The notes beneath the pieces are model-generated. The model did no database searches. It was not told the origin of the DNA and was given only the letters and a program-made list of their open reading frames with translations. Shown here piece by piece: positions 44,010-56,572 of a stretch of 64,000 nucleotides of DNA (positions are counted from its first letter, which is position 1; every line of letters begins with the position of its first letter). The DNA lies in contig OY754466.1 of the NCBI GenBank assembly GCA_963575645.1, positions 45,850,001 through 45,914,000 on the forward strand, in the 5' to 3' direction. Position numbers and translations under genes: made by a program. Origin of the DNA: Xanthostigma xanthostigma. Taxonomy: Eukaryota > Arthropoda > Insecta > Raphidioptera > Raphidiidae.

Positions 44010-44440
44010 TTTTTTTTTCCGGCAAATTTTTGACAATAAATCGAACTGAGAAGTGGAAAATAAATATACCTACTTAGTTTAAAAAAAACTAAAAAACACG
44101 CTTTATATCAAACTAAAAAGTGAAAAATAAAGTTAAAAAAAATCTAAAAAACACGCTTTATATCGAACTAAAAAGTAAAAAATATTTTTTTTAAAATAAG
44201 CTTAAAACAATAATGAATAAAAAATACTAGTATTATTGTGAAAAAAGCGTGGGGCGCTCGATGTGGGACAAAGCGCCCCACGCTTTTTTCACAATAATAC
44301 TAGTATTTTTTATTCATTATTGTTTTAAGCTTATTTTAAAAAAAATATTCTAGTTTAATATCATTAAAAATTTAACATTTTGATGAAAAAATGCGTTCTG
44401 TACAGTTATTATGACTTCAGTTGTCGAGCGTCTGTAATCT
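44010..44440. mobile_element. Element with tandem CGCTTTATATCAAACTAAAAAG units, copy 2
   Basis: Shares with 26236-26760 the opening CGGCAAATTTTTGACAATAA, three CACGCTTTATAT units and a hairpin with GCGCCCCACGCTTTTTT. Here the hairpin (44190-44340) is longer, with AATAATACTAGTATT in its stem. The right end TTGTCGAGCGTCTGTAAT is the inverse of the left end of copy 1, so the family has inverted termini. Confidence 0.65.
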
Positions 44441-44733
44441 ACAATCTATCTTTGTGCATGCGAAATTGCAAATTGCCGTTTTAATGTCATTTTCTCTAGC
44501 GTATGACCTTGAAACGTCATTTCATGAGTTGTGTGCTTTATTAGTTTCATCAAGGTGTATTGAAAGTACATCGATTATCGTATTGACTAATAAAAAATAA
44601 TCTATTGATTATCACCTTTACCGGCTACACATTAATTCAATAAGCAAATACGCAATTTAATTATATACGTCCAAGAATAGAATTTGATTGTTGAGTTTTG
44701 AGATATGATCGACTGAAGCTTTATGTTCTAGAT

Positions 44734-45264
44734 CAGAGGTTTCCCAAACTTTTTTGTCTCGTAGGCCACTTGCCATTTTTTTCTGTTTTGGGTAAACCCC
44801 CTGCTTATCTGATATTGATTTTTTGCAAATTCATTAATTTCAAATGTATTTTTTACAACCGGTATAGTGCTACTCACTTTGAACGATTTGTAACGGTAGT
44901 GAAATGTAGTGTGGAATGTTTAGTTTTATACATTTATTAATTAGATTCAAATTAAACGAATCAAATTAAAATTTACTTTCTGTTACATAAAATAACTAAG
45001 CAAAAAATAAATGCTTTTAGTGTGAGGGATGAACCTGATGCTTTAATAATAAATTTTCAACATTTGGCATCAATTTAGTTAGATTTAATCTTAAATCTCT
45101 TCAGTTAACGATGTTCAGTTTGTTTCTTTTTTTGTTAGGAGATTCACTACCGTTGACCCTCATTTTCATTTCATGGACCCCCAATTTTTTTCCCGCTGAC
45201 ATGGACCTCTTGCAAGTTGTCGTCGACTCCTGGGGGTCGATATAGGCCACTTTGGGAATCACTG
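44734..45264. mobile_element. hAT element, 531 bp
   Basis: Ends CAGAGGTTTCCCAAACTT and TTTGGGAATCACTG are inverted with mismatches, in the style of hAT elements. The flanks TTCTAGAT and ATCTAGAT agree at 7 of 8 positions. No transposase is seen in the interior. Confidence 0.8.
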
Positions 45265-47490
45265 ATCTAGATATACCTAGTAGAACTTTTCAACTTAACT
45301 TCTTTATCCTCACTTCGTGGCAACCATAATCCAATCAGAAGCTTCGTCGCACGACTGGATTTTACTCCTTAGATACGCTGTGTAATGTGTTCCATCTCAT
45401 TCTTTCTCACATTAAATCCTATAGATTTATTATATGTTTGTCTCTATACATAAATATACAAGATTAGTCGAGCATCGCATAAGTTTAATGTATTCCTTCT
45501 CACGTTAAATCCTACAGATATATATGTTTGTCTCTTTTGAAGCGAACGAGCGTAACGCCACACTTGAAGCGGTGGAGCGTAACGCCTCACCAATTGATTT
45601 TACGACTCATAATATTTTCGTACCGGGCTTTCTATGAATGAATGGATTAAATTAGGGGTTATGGCTTAATAGCCCGTTATGCACGTCATCCTAGAAGAAT
45701 TTTTGTGCTCCCCCTTGGCCTGGATCTAGTCCTCCAATAATTTGGATCTTCTCATGAACTCCAGAAACCGGGCTTTCTAACTCAAAATTGTTTCTTAAGG
45801 AGTAAACTCCAAAAACCCTTATTAATTTGTAGTTAAACGTTATCAAACGTATTTTTTTCATTGGCTGAGCAGCGTAGGAGGAGACACTTGCGGAAAATAC
45901 GTGAGGTTTTTTCTGGTTGTTCTATGACAGATAGATTGTCATGAAGTGAAGTTGAAGGAGATGATACATGACTCGATTAATCCCGACAGATTGAAAATGT
46001 ACATAAGTTCCACTGTTTTTTTTTTTTCTTGAAAACACCAACGTTAATGAGCTGTCAGCTTAACTGTATCACAGAGAATGTGACGCGCTGCCCTTTTTTT
46101 GTCGTAAATAATTACAATAATTGTATTGTTTAATGTATTCTTATGATCCAACCGTAAACAGTTCCTTTTGTTCATATAATATAAATATTAATTATTCAAT
46201 TAAAAATATTCTCTAAAAATAATACACGTTTAGGTAACAAGCTGTGGTTGCACAACGGAACAGAAATTCTCATATGACGTCATGTTTCGCGCAAAACTGA
46301 CAATGCAGATAATTATAATATGAAATAACCGTATTGAGTTTCATGAGATTGTTGTACGAAGCAAGCGAAATGAATTTAATATACGGTGAGTTGTGTTCCT
46401 TAAAAAATGAAGAACCATTAAAATATATGAGTCATTCGCTTCCGTTGTACGTATAAGTTCTGGAATGAATAATTTTGTATTATGTTCCTAATAGGTTATT
46501 CCTATTACTTGACATGGTTGTCTCCAAAGGCGTAGATATTTTGTTCTGGGGAGGTAAAGCAAAAAATATCAATACTATACGCTAATGTAACTTGTTTAAA
46601 ATTATTTAAACAAGTTACATTAGACACATTTATACAATTTTCAGTAAAAATCAGTCGTTTTTTCAAGAAAAATAGTAATTTTAATACGCGTTGATGACGT
46701 TTTTTATTTTAATTTATTTTATACATAACAACAATACTGAGAAAACAGACAGCATTGATTCTCCGAAGATGGCATAAAGTTTTCCGAAACGTCAGACAAT
46801 AAAATTCAATAAATAAACCGTCAGTATTTGCTTAGTTCATCGATCCTATGCCACCAGGATTCATCCTTTAATCTTACAACATTTAAACAGGATCATCACT
46901 CTAAATTATTAGAATTATTTTTCACAATTAAGGAGTAAACTCCAAAAATAGTGCACCTTTGCTTAACTGATAATAACCCGCATGAAATAACCGTGCTGAG
47001 TTCACAAAAAGTGATCCGTTTCGCGGCAAAAAAAAATTGTCGATAGTCACGTCCATAAGTATAGAATTGATTGTAAAGGGATAATGCTCAGTCCATTCTC
47101 TTCGTATTATCGTGTATAACACTTTATCGTAGTGGTGTACCAATACTAATATGCTGATGAGATCAGAAAAAAAATACATATGCCACGTCACAGTTTCGTT
47201 ACGCATCGCCTTTTCCGACGTGACGTCACACCACCGTTCTATGTTTACTCATACCTTTTTCCGATGTGACGTCATTACACTTGTTTTCTATATCTCTTTT
47301 TAATGCATCCAGTTCCTGCCTATACTATGATATCATTCTCTTTTTGCATTGTTATGTAGATTTCTTATAACCTTGGGATTTGCTGTTATATTTGCGGAAG
47401 GTACGTTTTCCTCTACAGTTTTTGTGGCGTCACTGATAACCAATTGGGTTACTGGAAACGTATTTTGTGGATTTTTTCCTTATACAGTTG
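45265..47490. other. Repeat-rich, no gene recognised
   Basis: A 55-bp block (TTCTCACATTAAATCCTA ... TTTGTCTCT) is tandemly repeated at about 45381-45440 and 45485-45538, and GAGCGTAACGCC occurs twice near 45550-45578. ACTTGTTTAAAATTATTTAAACAAGT (46590-46615) is a short palindrome. CCGAAGATGG...CCGAAACGTC at about 46762-46795 resembles the motif at 39946. The minus-strand frame 46928-47206 is not recognised. Confidence 0.4.
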
Positions 47491-47513
47491 AATTCGGATA
47501 GAGCAGTGTTTTT

Positions 47514-49920
47514 CAATCTTTTTTATGGCGCGACCCCCTTAGTATAAAAAAATATGGGTCCAGTACGATAACACTATGCACCCAAATTTTGAATTTTGTT
47601 TTTTTAAGTCATAGAAAACGCTAAATTTTGACGTTCAAAAAAAAAAACTTTGCGGATTATTCACAAATTTCCTCAAAAATACGTGAAAAAAATGGAACTA
47701 CTTTTCGTCTTTCACTGTCATTTTTTGAATCTAACCAATCAAAAATCACAAATACACGTCATAGCAGCTGGTGTAGAATTATTGTATAACTATCTCACTC
47801 TGTATGCAGCTTTCGATTGTGTTATGGAAGCAGGGTCGTATTTAGATTCGCATACCCGTTTATCGTTCACCCCGGAATTGTTTTTTTAAAAACTCAACAT
47901 TTGCCCCTTCCCGTTTCACTGCGAGACAATTCGCATACCCCTTTATCAAAAAAAGCGGTGGTTTTCAATCTTCATGAAAATGTGAGTTTTAAATTTAAAA
48001 TTAGTTTTATAAATTAAAATTTCCATATACAATTGTATTTCATTCCAACCAATTGATATTTCTATCTTTGTTTATCATAGATACAGGTATATATAACTTT
48101 CTCTTTTCTTATCACTATATGAGACAAGATAGCGATCGCTATAGTAAATAATATACTCCTCAACTTACTATACCATAATTATTAAATTTTTTTAAATTAA
48201 TTTTTAAAAATATTGTCTGAAGACACAAGTAATTCAAGAATTACAAGGCGCGAAATTCTATAAAATATACCCCGGCGTAATGTTTGAAAATTGTTGTATA
48301 TTTTTAACGACACTTTGAGCTTAATAATATAATTTAATTAACTTAATCTACGAAAAAAATTACAGTTGAAAATATTGAAACACAGAAAGGAAAAAATCAT
48401 TTTAATAATTTATTAATAATTAGTCACAACCAACTTTTTTATAATTATTACCCTAAATTATTAAAATAATTATATTTCCATTTTGGTACATTTCAATAAA
48501 AACTTTATTTTTATTATTATTTTATTTTTCTTGTAATAACATATATCTCTGATGCGCATGCGCCGATTTTTCCCGAAATAAAATACTAACATTTCTTGTA
48601 AAACAGATAGAATAATAAGCCGCTATGAAAAATATACCATTGTTATATAAAAAACGTTATAGCACATAATATCTCTTGCGCATGCGCCGATTTTCCCCAA
48701 AAATTAATTACAAAACTTTCTTGTAAAACATAGAATAATCAACCGTTATGAAATGTAAAGACTAAAGCATAATTATATAAGAAACAACGTCATGGCCCAT
48801 ATCTCTTTTGCGCATGCGCCGATTTTCCCCAAAAAATTTACAAAACTTTCATGTAAAAATAGATAAAATAATAAGTCTTTTTAAAAACTATATTATAATT
48901 ATATAAAACAACATTATAAAAGATATACTCTTTTACGCATGCGCCGATGTTCCCAAAAAACAATAGGCCACTTCATATTTGCATATCAAACATCCTCCCA
49001 AAATTTGGTTTCAATCCGCTCATCCGTGGTGTCGGAATGGTAAGAAATGTCAAAAATGACGTTTGCATATGTCAAAGTATTATGTTCTAATAATTAGTTA
49101 TTCAAATTGTTAACTCAGAAGGCGTTGCATTTCACAAATATTTGAAATGCCATCCGTTTTTGAACAAATGCAATCGTTTTATTTTAAGACAGAACAAACG
49201 TAATCTTTATATTACCATATTAAACCGTGCAACAGAGAGAGATAACCGAAAGATGTTTGCCATCGATTATATCAAATTGAATTTATTTCTAAATAAATTT
49301 GTATAAAAAACCTGTTTTGGCAAATTCTGTTGTACGAAATTTATGTAAAATTTTCTCCTCTTTCGTTTAAGACAGGTTTCGGACCGATCTGATTTAAATT
49401 GAGTGAGTTATAAGCAAAAAACTTCGTTTTTTCTTTATTGCTCCCCTCTGGGGTCAAAATTCAAAAATCGGGCGACGTTAGGATTTAAGTTACCCGGAGA
49501 CGAATCGAACAAAAAAAAGTTTTTTAAAATCGGTTAAGGCGTTTGGGCTGTACGCTGGATACAAAAAGCGTGACTCACAGATTCACAGACAAAGCGAGTA
49601 CATATAAGGCGCTTTAGCTTACGCTAATCGCGCCTAAAAACTAATTTTCCGCACTTAAAACGACCAATAACGCTGTTATATGTTATATAAAACAATAATT
49701 GTGAATTTCCAGTGGATATTTTGCATAGCAAGTTATCGTACTCTTACCAAAAAATATTTTGGGACCCTCTACCCTTCGCTGTTCCTAACCGGTATAGTGT
49801 ATTTTATTATATTACAAATATCAAATCCGTACATTTTTTATTTTTGCTAAGGCTTCGCGACCCCCTTGTAGAGGCTCTGCGATCCCCAGGGGGTCGCAAC
49901 CCACACTTTGAAAAACACTG
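47514..49920. mobile_element. hAT nonautonomous element, 2.4 kb
   Basis: Ends CAGTGTTTTTCAATC and TTGAAAAACACTG are inverted, with GCGACCCCC and GGGGGTCGC just inside. GGATAGAG is duplicated exactly at 47506-47513 and 49921-49928. No transposase is recognised. The interior carries a four-unit tandem array (48538-48960) and fragments of other repeats (about 48980-49640). Confidence 0.93.
48538..48960. repeat. Tandem array of about 120-bp units with GCGCATGCGCCGAT
   Basis: Four units, the last one partial, each opening with ATATCTCTT-like sequence followed by GCGCATGCGCCGAT and TTCCC. Unit starts lie at about 48540, 48667, 48794 and 48922. GCGCATGCGC is the consensus of NRF1/Erect-wing binding sites; the fourth unit has ACGCATGCGCC. 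Units differ by substitutions and small indels, so the array is not recent. Confidence 0.8.
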
Positions 49921-49989
49921 GGATAGAGCGACGGTCAAGGAATCGTCGATACTACGTCGTACTAACAGGACGACGCACAAAACGACCTG

Positions 49990-50117
49990 AAATTTTCACG
50001 GGCTATTTTGTGCCTATTTTTCTTGATTGTTGAATGAGACACACCTAATTCGTTCGCAGAAGTCACATTCGATTCACCAGCTTCTAAACGTAGTAATATC
50101 ACTTTTTTCTTTAAATC
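49990..50117 (-). pseudogene. Tigger-type transposase HTH fragment
   Basis: Minus-strand reading gives DLKKKVILLRLEAGESNVTS and then ANELGVSHSTIKKNRHKI. The pattern K..I..LE.GES....A.ELGVS.STI is the CENP-B/pogo N-terminal HTH. No second HTH or DDE domain follows. It lies just outside the right end of the 2.4-kb hAT element. Confidence 0.7.
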
Positions 50118-50648
50118 TTTGATTAACGTCTGATTAGAGAACTCTTCAATATAATTTTATTTATGAACTTTTTTCTTCAATTGAAAGTCCGTTGACACAA
50201 AGTTAACGCAGTGATTGAACAAAAGGTGACAAAATACTAAGTGGTTAATGAGTTACTCCGGAATAATATAACGTGCATCTGGGAAGGAAGATAGTGGGGG
50301 CGGCAAGATAATGCGAAATATTTGTCCTTGAAATTATGAATTGTACAGATGCAATGTTTCGCTGTTTTTTTTTTTTTTAATTTTTAATTTTTTTTTATTT
50401 AAAACCAATGAGATTTAAAGGCGAATAGGTATGTATAGTGTATAAGTTTAATATAATGTACTTACGGGCAACTATTTTTGTAACGCCGGTCCCCGCGGCT
50501 GCGCCAACTCAATGTAAACAGCGATACGGTGATGATCACGTGGTTTTACCCGTGAAATATCAGCGGCACTCGTAAAGGTCGTTCTACATCGTGCGCTGTT
50601 CGGCTACGCTGCGCTGGCGTATTTTTGCCTAGCTTACCAAAAATGCAG

Positions 50649-50845
50649 GGTATAATACGCGCCACGAATCTAAAAGGCTCAGAAGTTAGATGCGAATGCG
50701 GGCTTGCGCTTGTACAGTCTGTTGAAAAACTTCAAACTCGCAACTCAACAAAACTAACATAGCAATAACAACTTGACAATAACGTACTCGACTGTACTTT
50801 AAAGCAGGAAAGCGACAAGTGACAAAGGCAACGAGCGATCACGGC
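50649..50845. mobile_element. Half of a GTATAATACGCGCC MITE
   Basis: GTATAATACGCGCCACGAAT opens a 197-bp stretch that matches, inverted, the right part of the MITE at 57616-57930 (shared GCGACAAGTGACAAAGGCAA and AACGAGCGATCACGG). The other end is missing. Confidence 0.75.
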
Positions 50846-51169
50846 CAATCATCTTTATATAAAATACGGGAAGGATAAAAATAATGCGGTACCGATTAGA
50901 GTGTGTTAATTCGCACTCATTGTGATGAAACATACATCGTTCTCTTCGTTTTAATGAGGGGAAGTGAACAATATTTGTTTCATCACCATGTGTATACGAA
51001 TTAACACAGGTAAAATCGATTCAAGAGAAATAATATAAGCAGATATCTTGAATCTAACTTCAAGCGCTTTCGAACTCCAATAAACGCATCACGCAGAGGG
51101 GGTATTATTTAATGCGTAACACTATACGTTGTGCGTGCACACTACATGCATAAAGCTTGTTTCTGTTAC

Positions 51170-51330
51170 GATTGTGTGCGTATGTGATGTGACGTCACAG
51201 GTCGCGTCACCGTCGCGTTTTGCGTAATGTCGCCGTGTCCCTTCCGTCCGTCCGTCCGTCAGTCAGAAGCGCGCTGTCGCCACTAAACCGCTCCGCGTGG
51301 CCAATAAAATGGCTTCAACAGTAATTTCTA
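51170..51330 (+). promoter_or_regulatory. Promoter-like island with CRE and CCAAT words
   Basis: GC-richer than its surroundings. TGACGTCA (about 51190), GTCCGTCCGTCCGTCAGTCA with two TCAGT-like initiators, then GCGCGCTGTCGCC and CCAAT within 120 bp. ATGGCTTCAACAG follows at 51309 but no GT donor adjoins it. No transcript evidence is available, so it is only a candidate. Confidence 0.3.
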
Positions 51331-52018
51331 TATATTCGTTTTGATTTTGTTGAGATTTCTCTGACGTCAATAAAAACAAATAAAATAAGTTTTTTTTTCA
51401 ACGTCGATGTTTATTAATGATTTAGCAAGGTATATATTATGAGAATAGCCGCGAGATATTGTAATGATGCTGTTGTTTTTTTGCATTGTGACGTTTAAAT
51501 GACTCGTCTATTGCACATCGTCAGTTCTCGGGTTTTTATCGTTTTAGGTTTAAGTATTTGTAGATTTTGAATTTTTTCCCGTGGCGTGCTTTTACACCAT
51601 CAAACTTACACTTGCCTACTCATCTGGACGTGGATAAATGATTTCAGGAAACGACAAACTTTCTGCTTATATATGTATGTCACTCGGTCCGGATGCGTCC
51701 GAATTTGTAGATTGCCTCCGTTTTTTCGTCGACTCTCTGCGAAGGGCGCTTTTATTTTAACGCGATAATATATAGCCTGTGTCCATCCTGAAGGCTCAAT
51801 CTAAATAGCGATGAAAGAATTTTTCCGGACATTTTTTCCGGGTGTGCACTCGTTTGGGTAGTTTCGAGCACGTATTTTTTAAGATACTTCATAGGTAGTA
51901 TATTTTGAGAAATTTCACGTTTCCGACTCTAATTAATTATTTGTGATTTAATTACGCCTACATACTTGAAAAAATTCTTCCACTCTATGAAACGCGACTA
52001 AATCTTTGGTTTTAAAAC

Positions 52019-52205
52019 TAAGGCCTAGCACACATGAAGAGCGTTCAACGCGCGTTAGCCTAACTGAACTGTTTATATGATAACGCGCGTTCATGCGCCA
52101 CCAACGCGCATTATCATATAAACAGTTCTATACAATTGTATAGAAATTGTAAACGCGCGTTAGGCTAACGCGCGTTGAACGCCTCTCATATAAACTAGGC
52201 CTAAG
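52019..52205. mobile_element. Foldback MITE with ACGCGCGTT repeats, copy 2
   Basis: The reverse orientation of 13020-13234: TAAGGCCTAGCACACATGAA at the left, CTCATATAAACTAGGCCTAA at the right, with AACGCGCGTTAG words in both arms and CTATACAATTGTATA towards the centre. It is slightly shorter than copy 1. Confidence 0.8.
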
Positions 52206-52299
52206 GCTCTTTCGGGATAAATACCAAAACCCTTACATCACAACTTGAGTTGATTAGTATAATTTACCGGTTTTTGATTTTTCTGAACAGTATGTCCAG

Positions 52300-52548
52300 T
52301 AGTGATGACTCTTTATTGGGACAACATTAAATGACTCAGCAAAGATAACTCCGTAGGTGTAAAATTCACTAGTGCCTCTGTGGTCTGTGCTGTGTGCGCT
52401 CTGTAAATGTGCGAATGCAACAGTACAGAATAGCTCAGCACAGAGCAATGGCGCTTGGAATAAGTTTCACAAAAAAAGAGCGACTTGCTCCGCACCGAGA
52501 AGGGAGTCGTTCATTATGAACGACGCGCTCAGGAGCGACACATCACTA
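52300..52548. mobile_element. hAT MITE, 249 bp, perfect 8-bp duplication
   Basis: Ends TAGTGATGACTC and GCGACACATCACTA are inverted with mismatches. ATGTCCAG is duplicated exactly at 52292-52299 and 52549-52556. The ends share TAGTGATG with the elements at 38543 and 59082, but the inside differs. Confidence 0.88.
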
Positions 52549-52559
52549 ATGTCCAGTTC

Positions 52560-55019
52560 ATCTGGAAGCTGGATTACTTTTCGAGGAACAAACTTCCAAC
52601 TTTCTACCTATAGATAAAGCAGATGAGAATTTAAGATATCGTTGCATCTGAAATCTACTCACAATAATCATCGTCAGGTTTAAACTGTATCACAATCACA
52701 TCCCAGTCACGAATTGATTCGATATTTCTAGATTAAGCGATTGGCGTTGACAATATAAAATACGTTCACCAGGTGTGTTGAGACCATTTCCACGCCGCGT
52801 CTTGTTTCTTAAATGTCGTTCACGGGCAAGCGGAGAGCGGTGACCAACTTTTGAAGCAGTTTATCGTTACGAATAGTTGGCAGGGCTTCCGTTACAGATG
52901 ATCGAGAGTTCATTATTTGGATTTTGTCAGATTTTTTAAGTAAAACTTCTTTACGCACGCTTGACTTGGGGAGTAAGCTGGTGAATGCGTGACGAGAGAT
53001 TTACGGAAGTGTGATCGGGCGAGGCGAACGGAAGTTGAGAGGGAGATATAAGTTAGTGAAGATAGAAAGAGGATGACAAATACTTCACTGGCTAGTGGCG
53101 CCATCACGTGGCCGAAAATATAAGCGGTACTAACAATACAATGACACATACTTTACTTGCCAGTGACGCTATCGGGTGACAGAAAAAAGTTTTGTAAACC
53201 TATACTTAACTTGCAGAGCTAAATAATCCAACGAGAGCTAAGTAATTCCAATGTATTACTTTTGTTTTCATTATCTTTATGTTTATATTTCTTTACTCTT
53301 ACATTAGACTGTTCATTTCGTTCTTGAACAATTTTATAAATTAATATTTTGTTCAATATATTAAATATTCTACGTTTAAAGTGAATAAAATTGTAAACTC
53401 ATTTTAAAGTTCATATTTTGTAAATTTTCGGGTGAATAATAGCAAATTATGGCAGGAAGAATTTTTACTTCAGTCGTGTGATCTAAAGCACACTCGTTTT
53501 TTTTTCAATAAATGGTTTTATGATGTACAGTAGATTATAGGCTAGGAGTTGAAGGAATCAGATTTTAGAACAGCTCAATGGTGAGGATTTTTGCTAGAAC
53601 TAGTCCTCCAGTAACGCGAATCTTCTGACCTCCAGAAGACTAGCGACTGGATGGTTTCTGATTTTTGTAGATTAACCCCCGGCCTTCCGCTCATTTCGTG
53701 TTCGACTGCGATCTAGATATTGGCGACTAGATTTTCCTGTAGAATTACTTCTTCGTCATCTGTGTCCGGCTTTTGGTACGATATGTAAAAAATGGCAAGA
53801 GAGTGATTTTTTACAATGTAACAGCAAAATTAACAGGATGGAGTTGCTCCCTAATAATAATTTTTTTGTTAGGTCAATTTTTTTTGTTTTTTCTTTGAAT
53901 AAAAATTGGATTAACAAAATCTTCGCTGGAAGCCCTGAAGACAGTACCCGTTTAGTGTTTAATACTTAAGTATTTGATAAATTAATTCAAGTATTGTGCA
54001 TTCGATAAGGACTTTCACTTGGTGACTTGGCCAACGCGTTTTTGTCGTAACGCACGATGTCTTTCGATTGGTTTCACGTGGCCGTTTGAAAATCAATAAA
54101 ATCGAAAAGAAATCGACGCACGTTTGTTGGTTTTGACTGTAAAATCGCTGTGTCGAATGTCGACCGGATTATTATATAAGCTCACAAGTCCGTAAAAAAA
54201 CCCGACAATAATGCAGTTATGTTGATTACTTATTGAACAGCCAGAAGTACATTTTATGGAGGTATCATAAAATTTAAAACACGTTTTATTCATTCTTTCA
54301 TATTTATTGTTGTAAAACATTAAGAAACTAAATTTTTATAGGTGTTTTTTAATAAAGTAGGACAAATTGTAAAAAAATCATCTTAGTAAAATATCCAACT
54401 TTTCGGTGGCACACGGTGGTACGTTTCAAGTTGAGGGTAGCAGAATGCATTATCTCTTATATTGGAAGAGCCGCTTTCTTCAATTTTGGAACACGTTTGA
54501 CACTCATGAAAAACTATAATCTTCCGGACTTTGAAGAAAAACAACACCCTGGAAAGAGGCACCTTTGATATGAACAGAATAACCAGGGAATTACTTCCGG
54601 AGATATATTTTCGATCGCTTTGTTGCCTTCGCTCACCGCACATTGAGTAATTATTGTATTGCGACTCGTGTGATTGTTAAAACTCGCTGACACTTATTTT
54701 ACCATAATGTTCTTTACTCGTCGCCAATACAGTTCATTACGTTCTAGATACATGAACTACTCTTACTCGAGTACAATGATGTTTTATCATTCATTAAAGT
54801 CTAAAATTGGGCACACATGATATAGGAAATTTAAAGATCAATAAATTTTGTCTGTGATGTTTTTTGCGGGGTTTTCCTGAAACTCGCTTATAATCAAATA
54901 TGTTTGTTTTCCTCGAAGCACGTGAATTAAGTCCACTAGGAATCGAAAACGTACTTAGTTAAAGAATCAAATTTCTTGTCTCCAAAAATCCTTCACATAA
55001 TATTCACAAGAAAAGTTTA
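52560..55019. other. No gene recognised
   Basis: GC content is mixed. CTAGTCCTCCAGTAACGCG (about 53600) resembles CTAGTCCTCCAATAATTTGG at 45728, so both belong to one old repeat. Minus-strand frames at 52913-53149 and 54383-54643 show no known motif. Confidence 0.4.
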
Positions 55020-55023
55020 ACAC

Positions 55024-55558
55024 TGTAACGATTCAAAACTTTTATATTACATTGTACGTAGTTTAGAGGTAATAATTAGAATTGGGTATTTACTGTACTT
55101 GTCTATTTGTTTTGTCACGGCGCGTGTCAATTTTGGTTTTGGCATGTTGAACGACGCAGTGAAATAAAGAAAAAAATATGTTTTTTGTCTGAAAAAAGGC
55201 GGTAGCTTTTAAAAGGTTGAAATAGAATGTATTAAAATAAGCTGTGAAAAAGTGTTGAAATATTTCTTTTAAATCACATCAGGGAGAATCTGGAGTACTT
55301 GGTGATCTACCGATCCAAATTTCTTTTTGTATGTGTCGTTTAATTGATTATTTTTCACTTTGTCAATCCCAATCACATTAACATATCAGAAATTTTCTGT
55401 GTGTACATTCTAAGATATCTTGTTAACAACAATTTTATAATAAAACAGTCAAAATAAATATTTTAAATTGTTTATTAATTTTATTAAAATTTATTTTAAA
55501 TTATATTACGAGACGATTACGTGAGTTTATCCGAAACAGTCCAAAGCTAATCGTTACA
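55024..55558 (+). repeat. 5' LTR
   Basis: 535 bp, from TGTAACGATTC to AATCGTTACA. It contains an AATAAA at 55163-55168. It aligns without gaps with the 3' LTR, differing at one base near the right end by eye. Confidence 0.95.
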
Positions 55559-55720
55559 TTTGGCGCCCGAAAAAAGACTGAACCTTGGAAATTATCCAGA
55601 CTAACACCAAGTGACATTTTGGACATTTTAATAATAATATCAATAATTATTATTAAATCAATATCAATCAATTAACTATAAATCGATGTGTTTATATATT
55701 ATAAAATTTAAGTTATTAAA

Positions 55721-56572
55721 ATGACTACAAAAAGTGAAAAAAAAAGATCGTGCAAAACAAATTCAGGACAAATACCAGCAAGTACTAACTAAATGATTTG
55801 TTAAGAGATGAGGATAATAAATATTGTGTCGATTGCGATACAAAAGGTCCTCGTTGGGCATTGTGGAACATAGGTGTGTTTTTATGTATAAGATGTGCAG
55901 GAATACATAGAAATCTCGGCGTTCATATTTTGAAAGTAAAATCAGTGAATCTGGATACATGGACATATATTATCTCAACAGATGGGCAACAGTCGTGTTT
56001 GGGCTGTTTACGAAGTAAATTTGCCCGACCATTTCTGGCGTTCTCAGAACGATTCTAGTTTAGAGTCATTTGTGCGCGCGAAATATGAACATAAATAGTA
56101 TATCGCCAGAGAATGGGTGCCTCCGGCACTGCCAAAAGTAAATTGGGATAAAGAAGACGACAAATCCAGTGTCGAAAACGCGAAAGTTCAAAGCGAAGAA
56201 GAAAGTTTCTTTAATCAACCGACTCCGACCGAAAAAGAAGAGACGAAATTAACTGAAGATAGCATATTGGCATTATACGGCATTGCTCCGATGCAACAAA
56301 CCACATTTCAAGCAAATTACGCTCCGACAGAGGCAATTCCTGGCTTTCAAGTTCAGCAACAAGCATTTCAAGTTCCAGTTTATCCGACAAACTTGCAAGC
56401 TTCCTCGCAACCGCAGCAAGCTTTTCAAAACCAATCGACATTTGTTTCGCCGCCTCAGAATCAATTTGTGATGGCTCAACAAACGATGCAATCTCAAAAC
56501 TTCGCTCCTAATACGGGCGCAGCAGTGCCTAATCCCTTTTACGCTAATCAACAAGCCCTGCAACAACAGTAA
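55721..56572 (+). pseudogene. Captured SMAP-type ArfGAP sequence inside the LTR element (fossil)
   Basis: Intronless remains of a host gene for a SMAP-like ArfGAP, a GTPase-activating protein for Arf6/Arf1 that acts in clathrin trafficking. Recognisable parts, in order: a lysine-rich N-terminus, the ArfGAP zinc finger (CVDC ... CIRC spaced by 16) with the arginine-finger region CAGIHRNLG, a VPPALPKVNWDKE linker, the DSILALYG motif typical of SMAP proteins, and a Gln/Asn-rich tail. It lies on the same strand as the LTRs. It is shorter than usual SMAP proteins and broken, with roughly three or more breaks, so it should be read as a dead cargo. The lack of introns points to capture through RNA. 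The parental host gene is not in this window. Confidence 0.9.

Larger units (their letters stand above)
47497..50170 (-). mobile_element. Tigger-like remnant interrupted by a hAT element
   Basis: TA then CAGTTGAATTCGGATAGAG (47495-47513) continues, across the hAT insertion, as CGACGGTCAAGG (49929-) and then into a minus-strand HTH coding fragment. This looks like a Tigger end joined to the N-terminal part of its gene by an internal deletion. The far right end is not clear. Confidence 0.5.

Noticed and set aside
46928-47206. 92-residue minus frame
   Set aside because: No domain recognised and composition is that of random AT-rich sequence.
53440-53640. Shared block with 45640-45790 as a named transposon
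   Set aside because: Only one segment of about 50 bp is clearly shared; the ends could not be defined.
55721-56572. Working SMAP gene
   Set aside because: It is intronless, broken, shorter than the family and enclosed by LTRs. The functional SMAP gene must be elsewhere.
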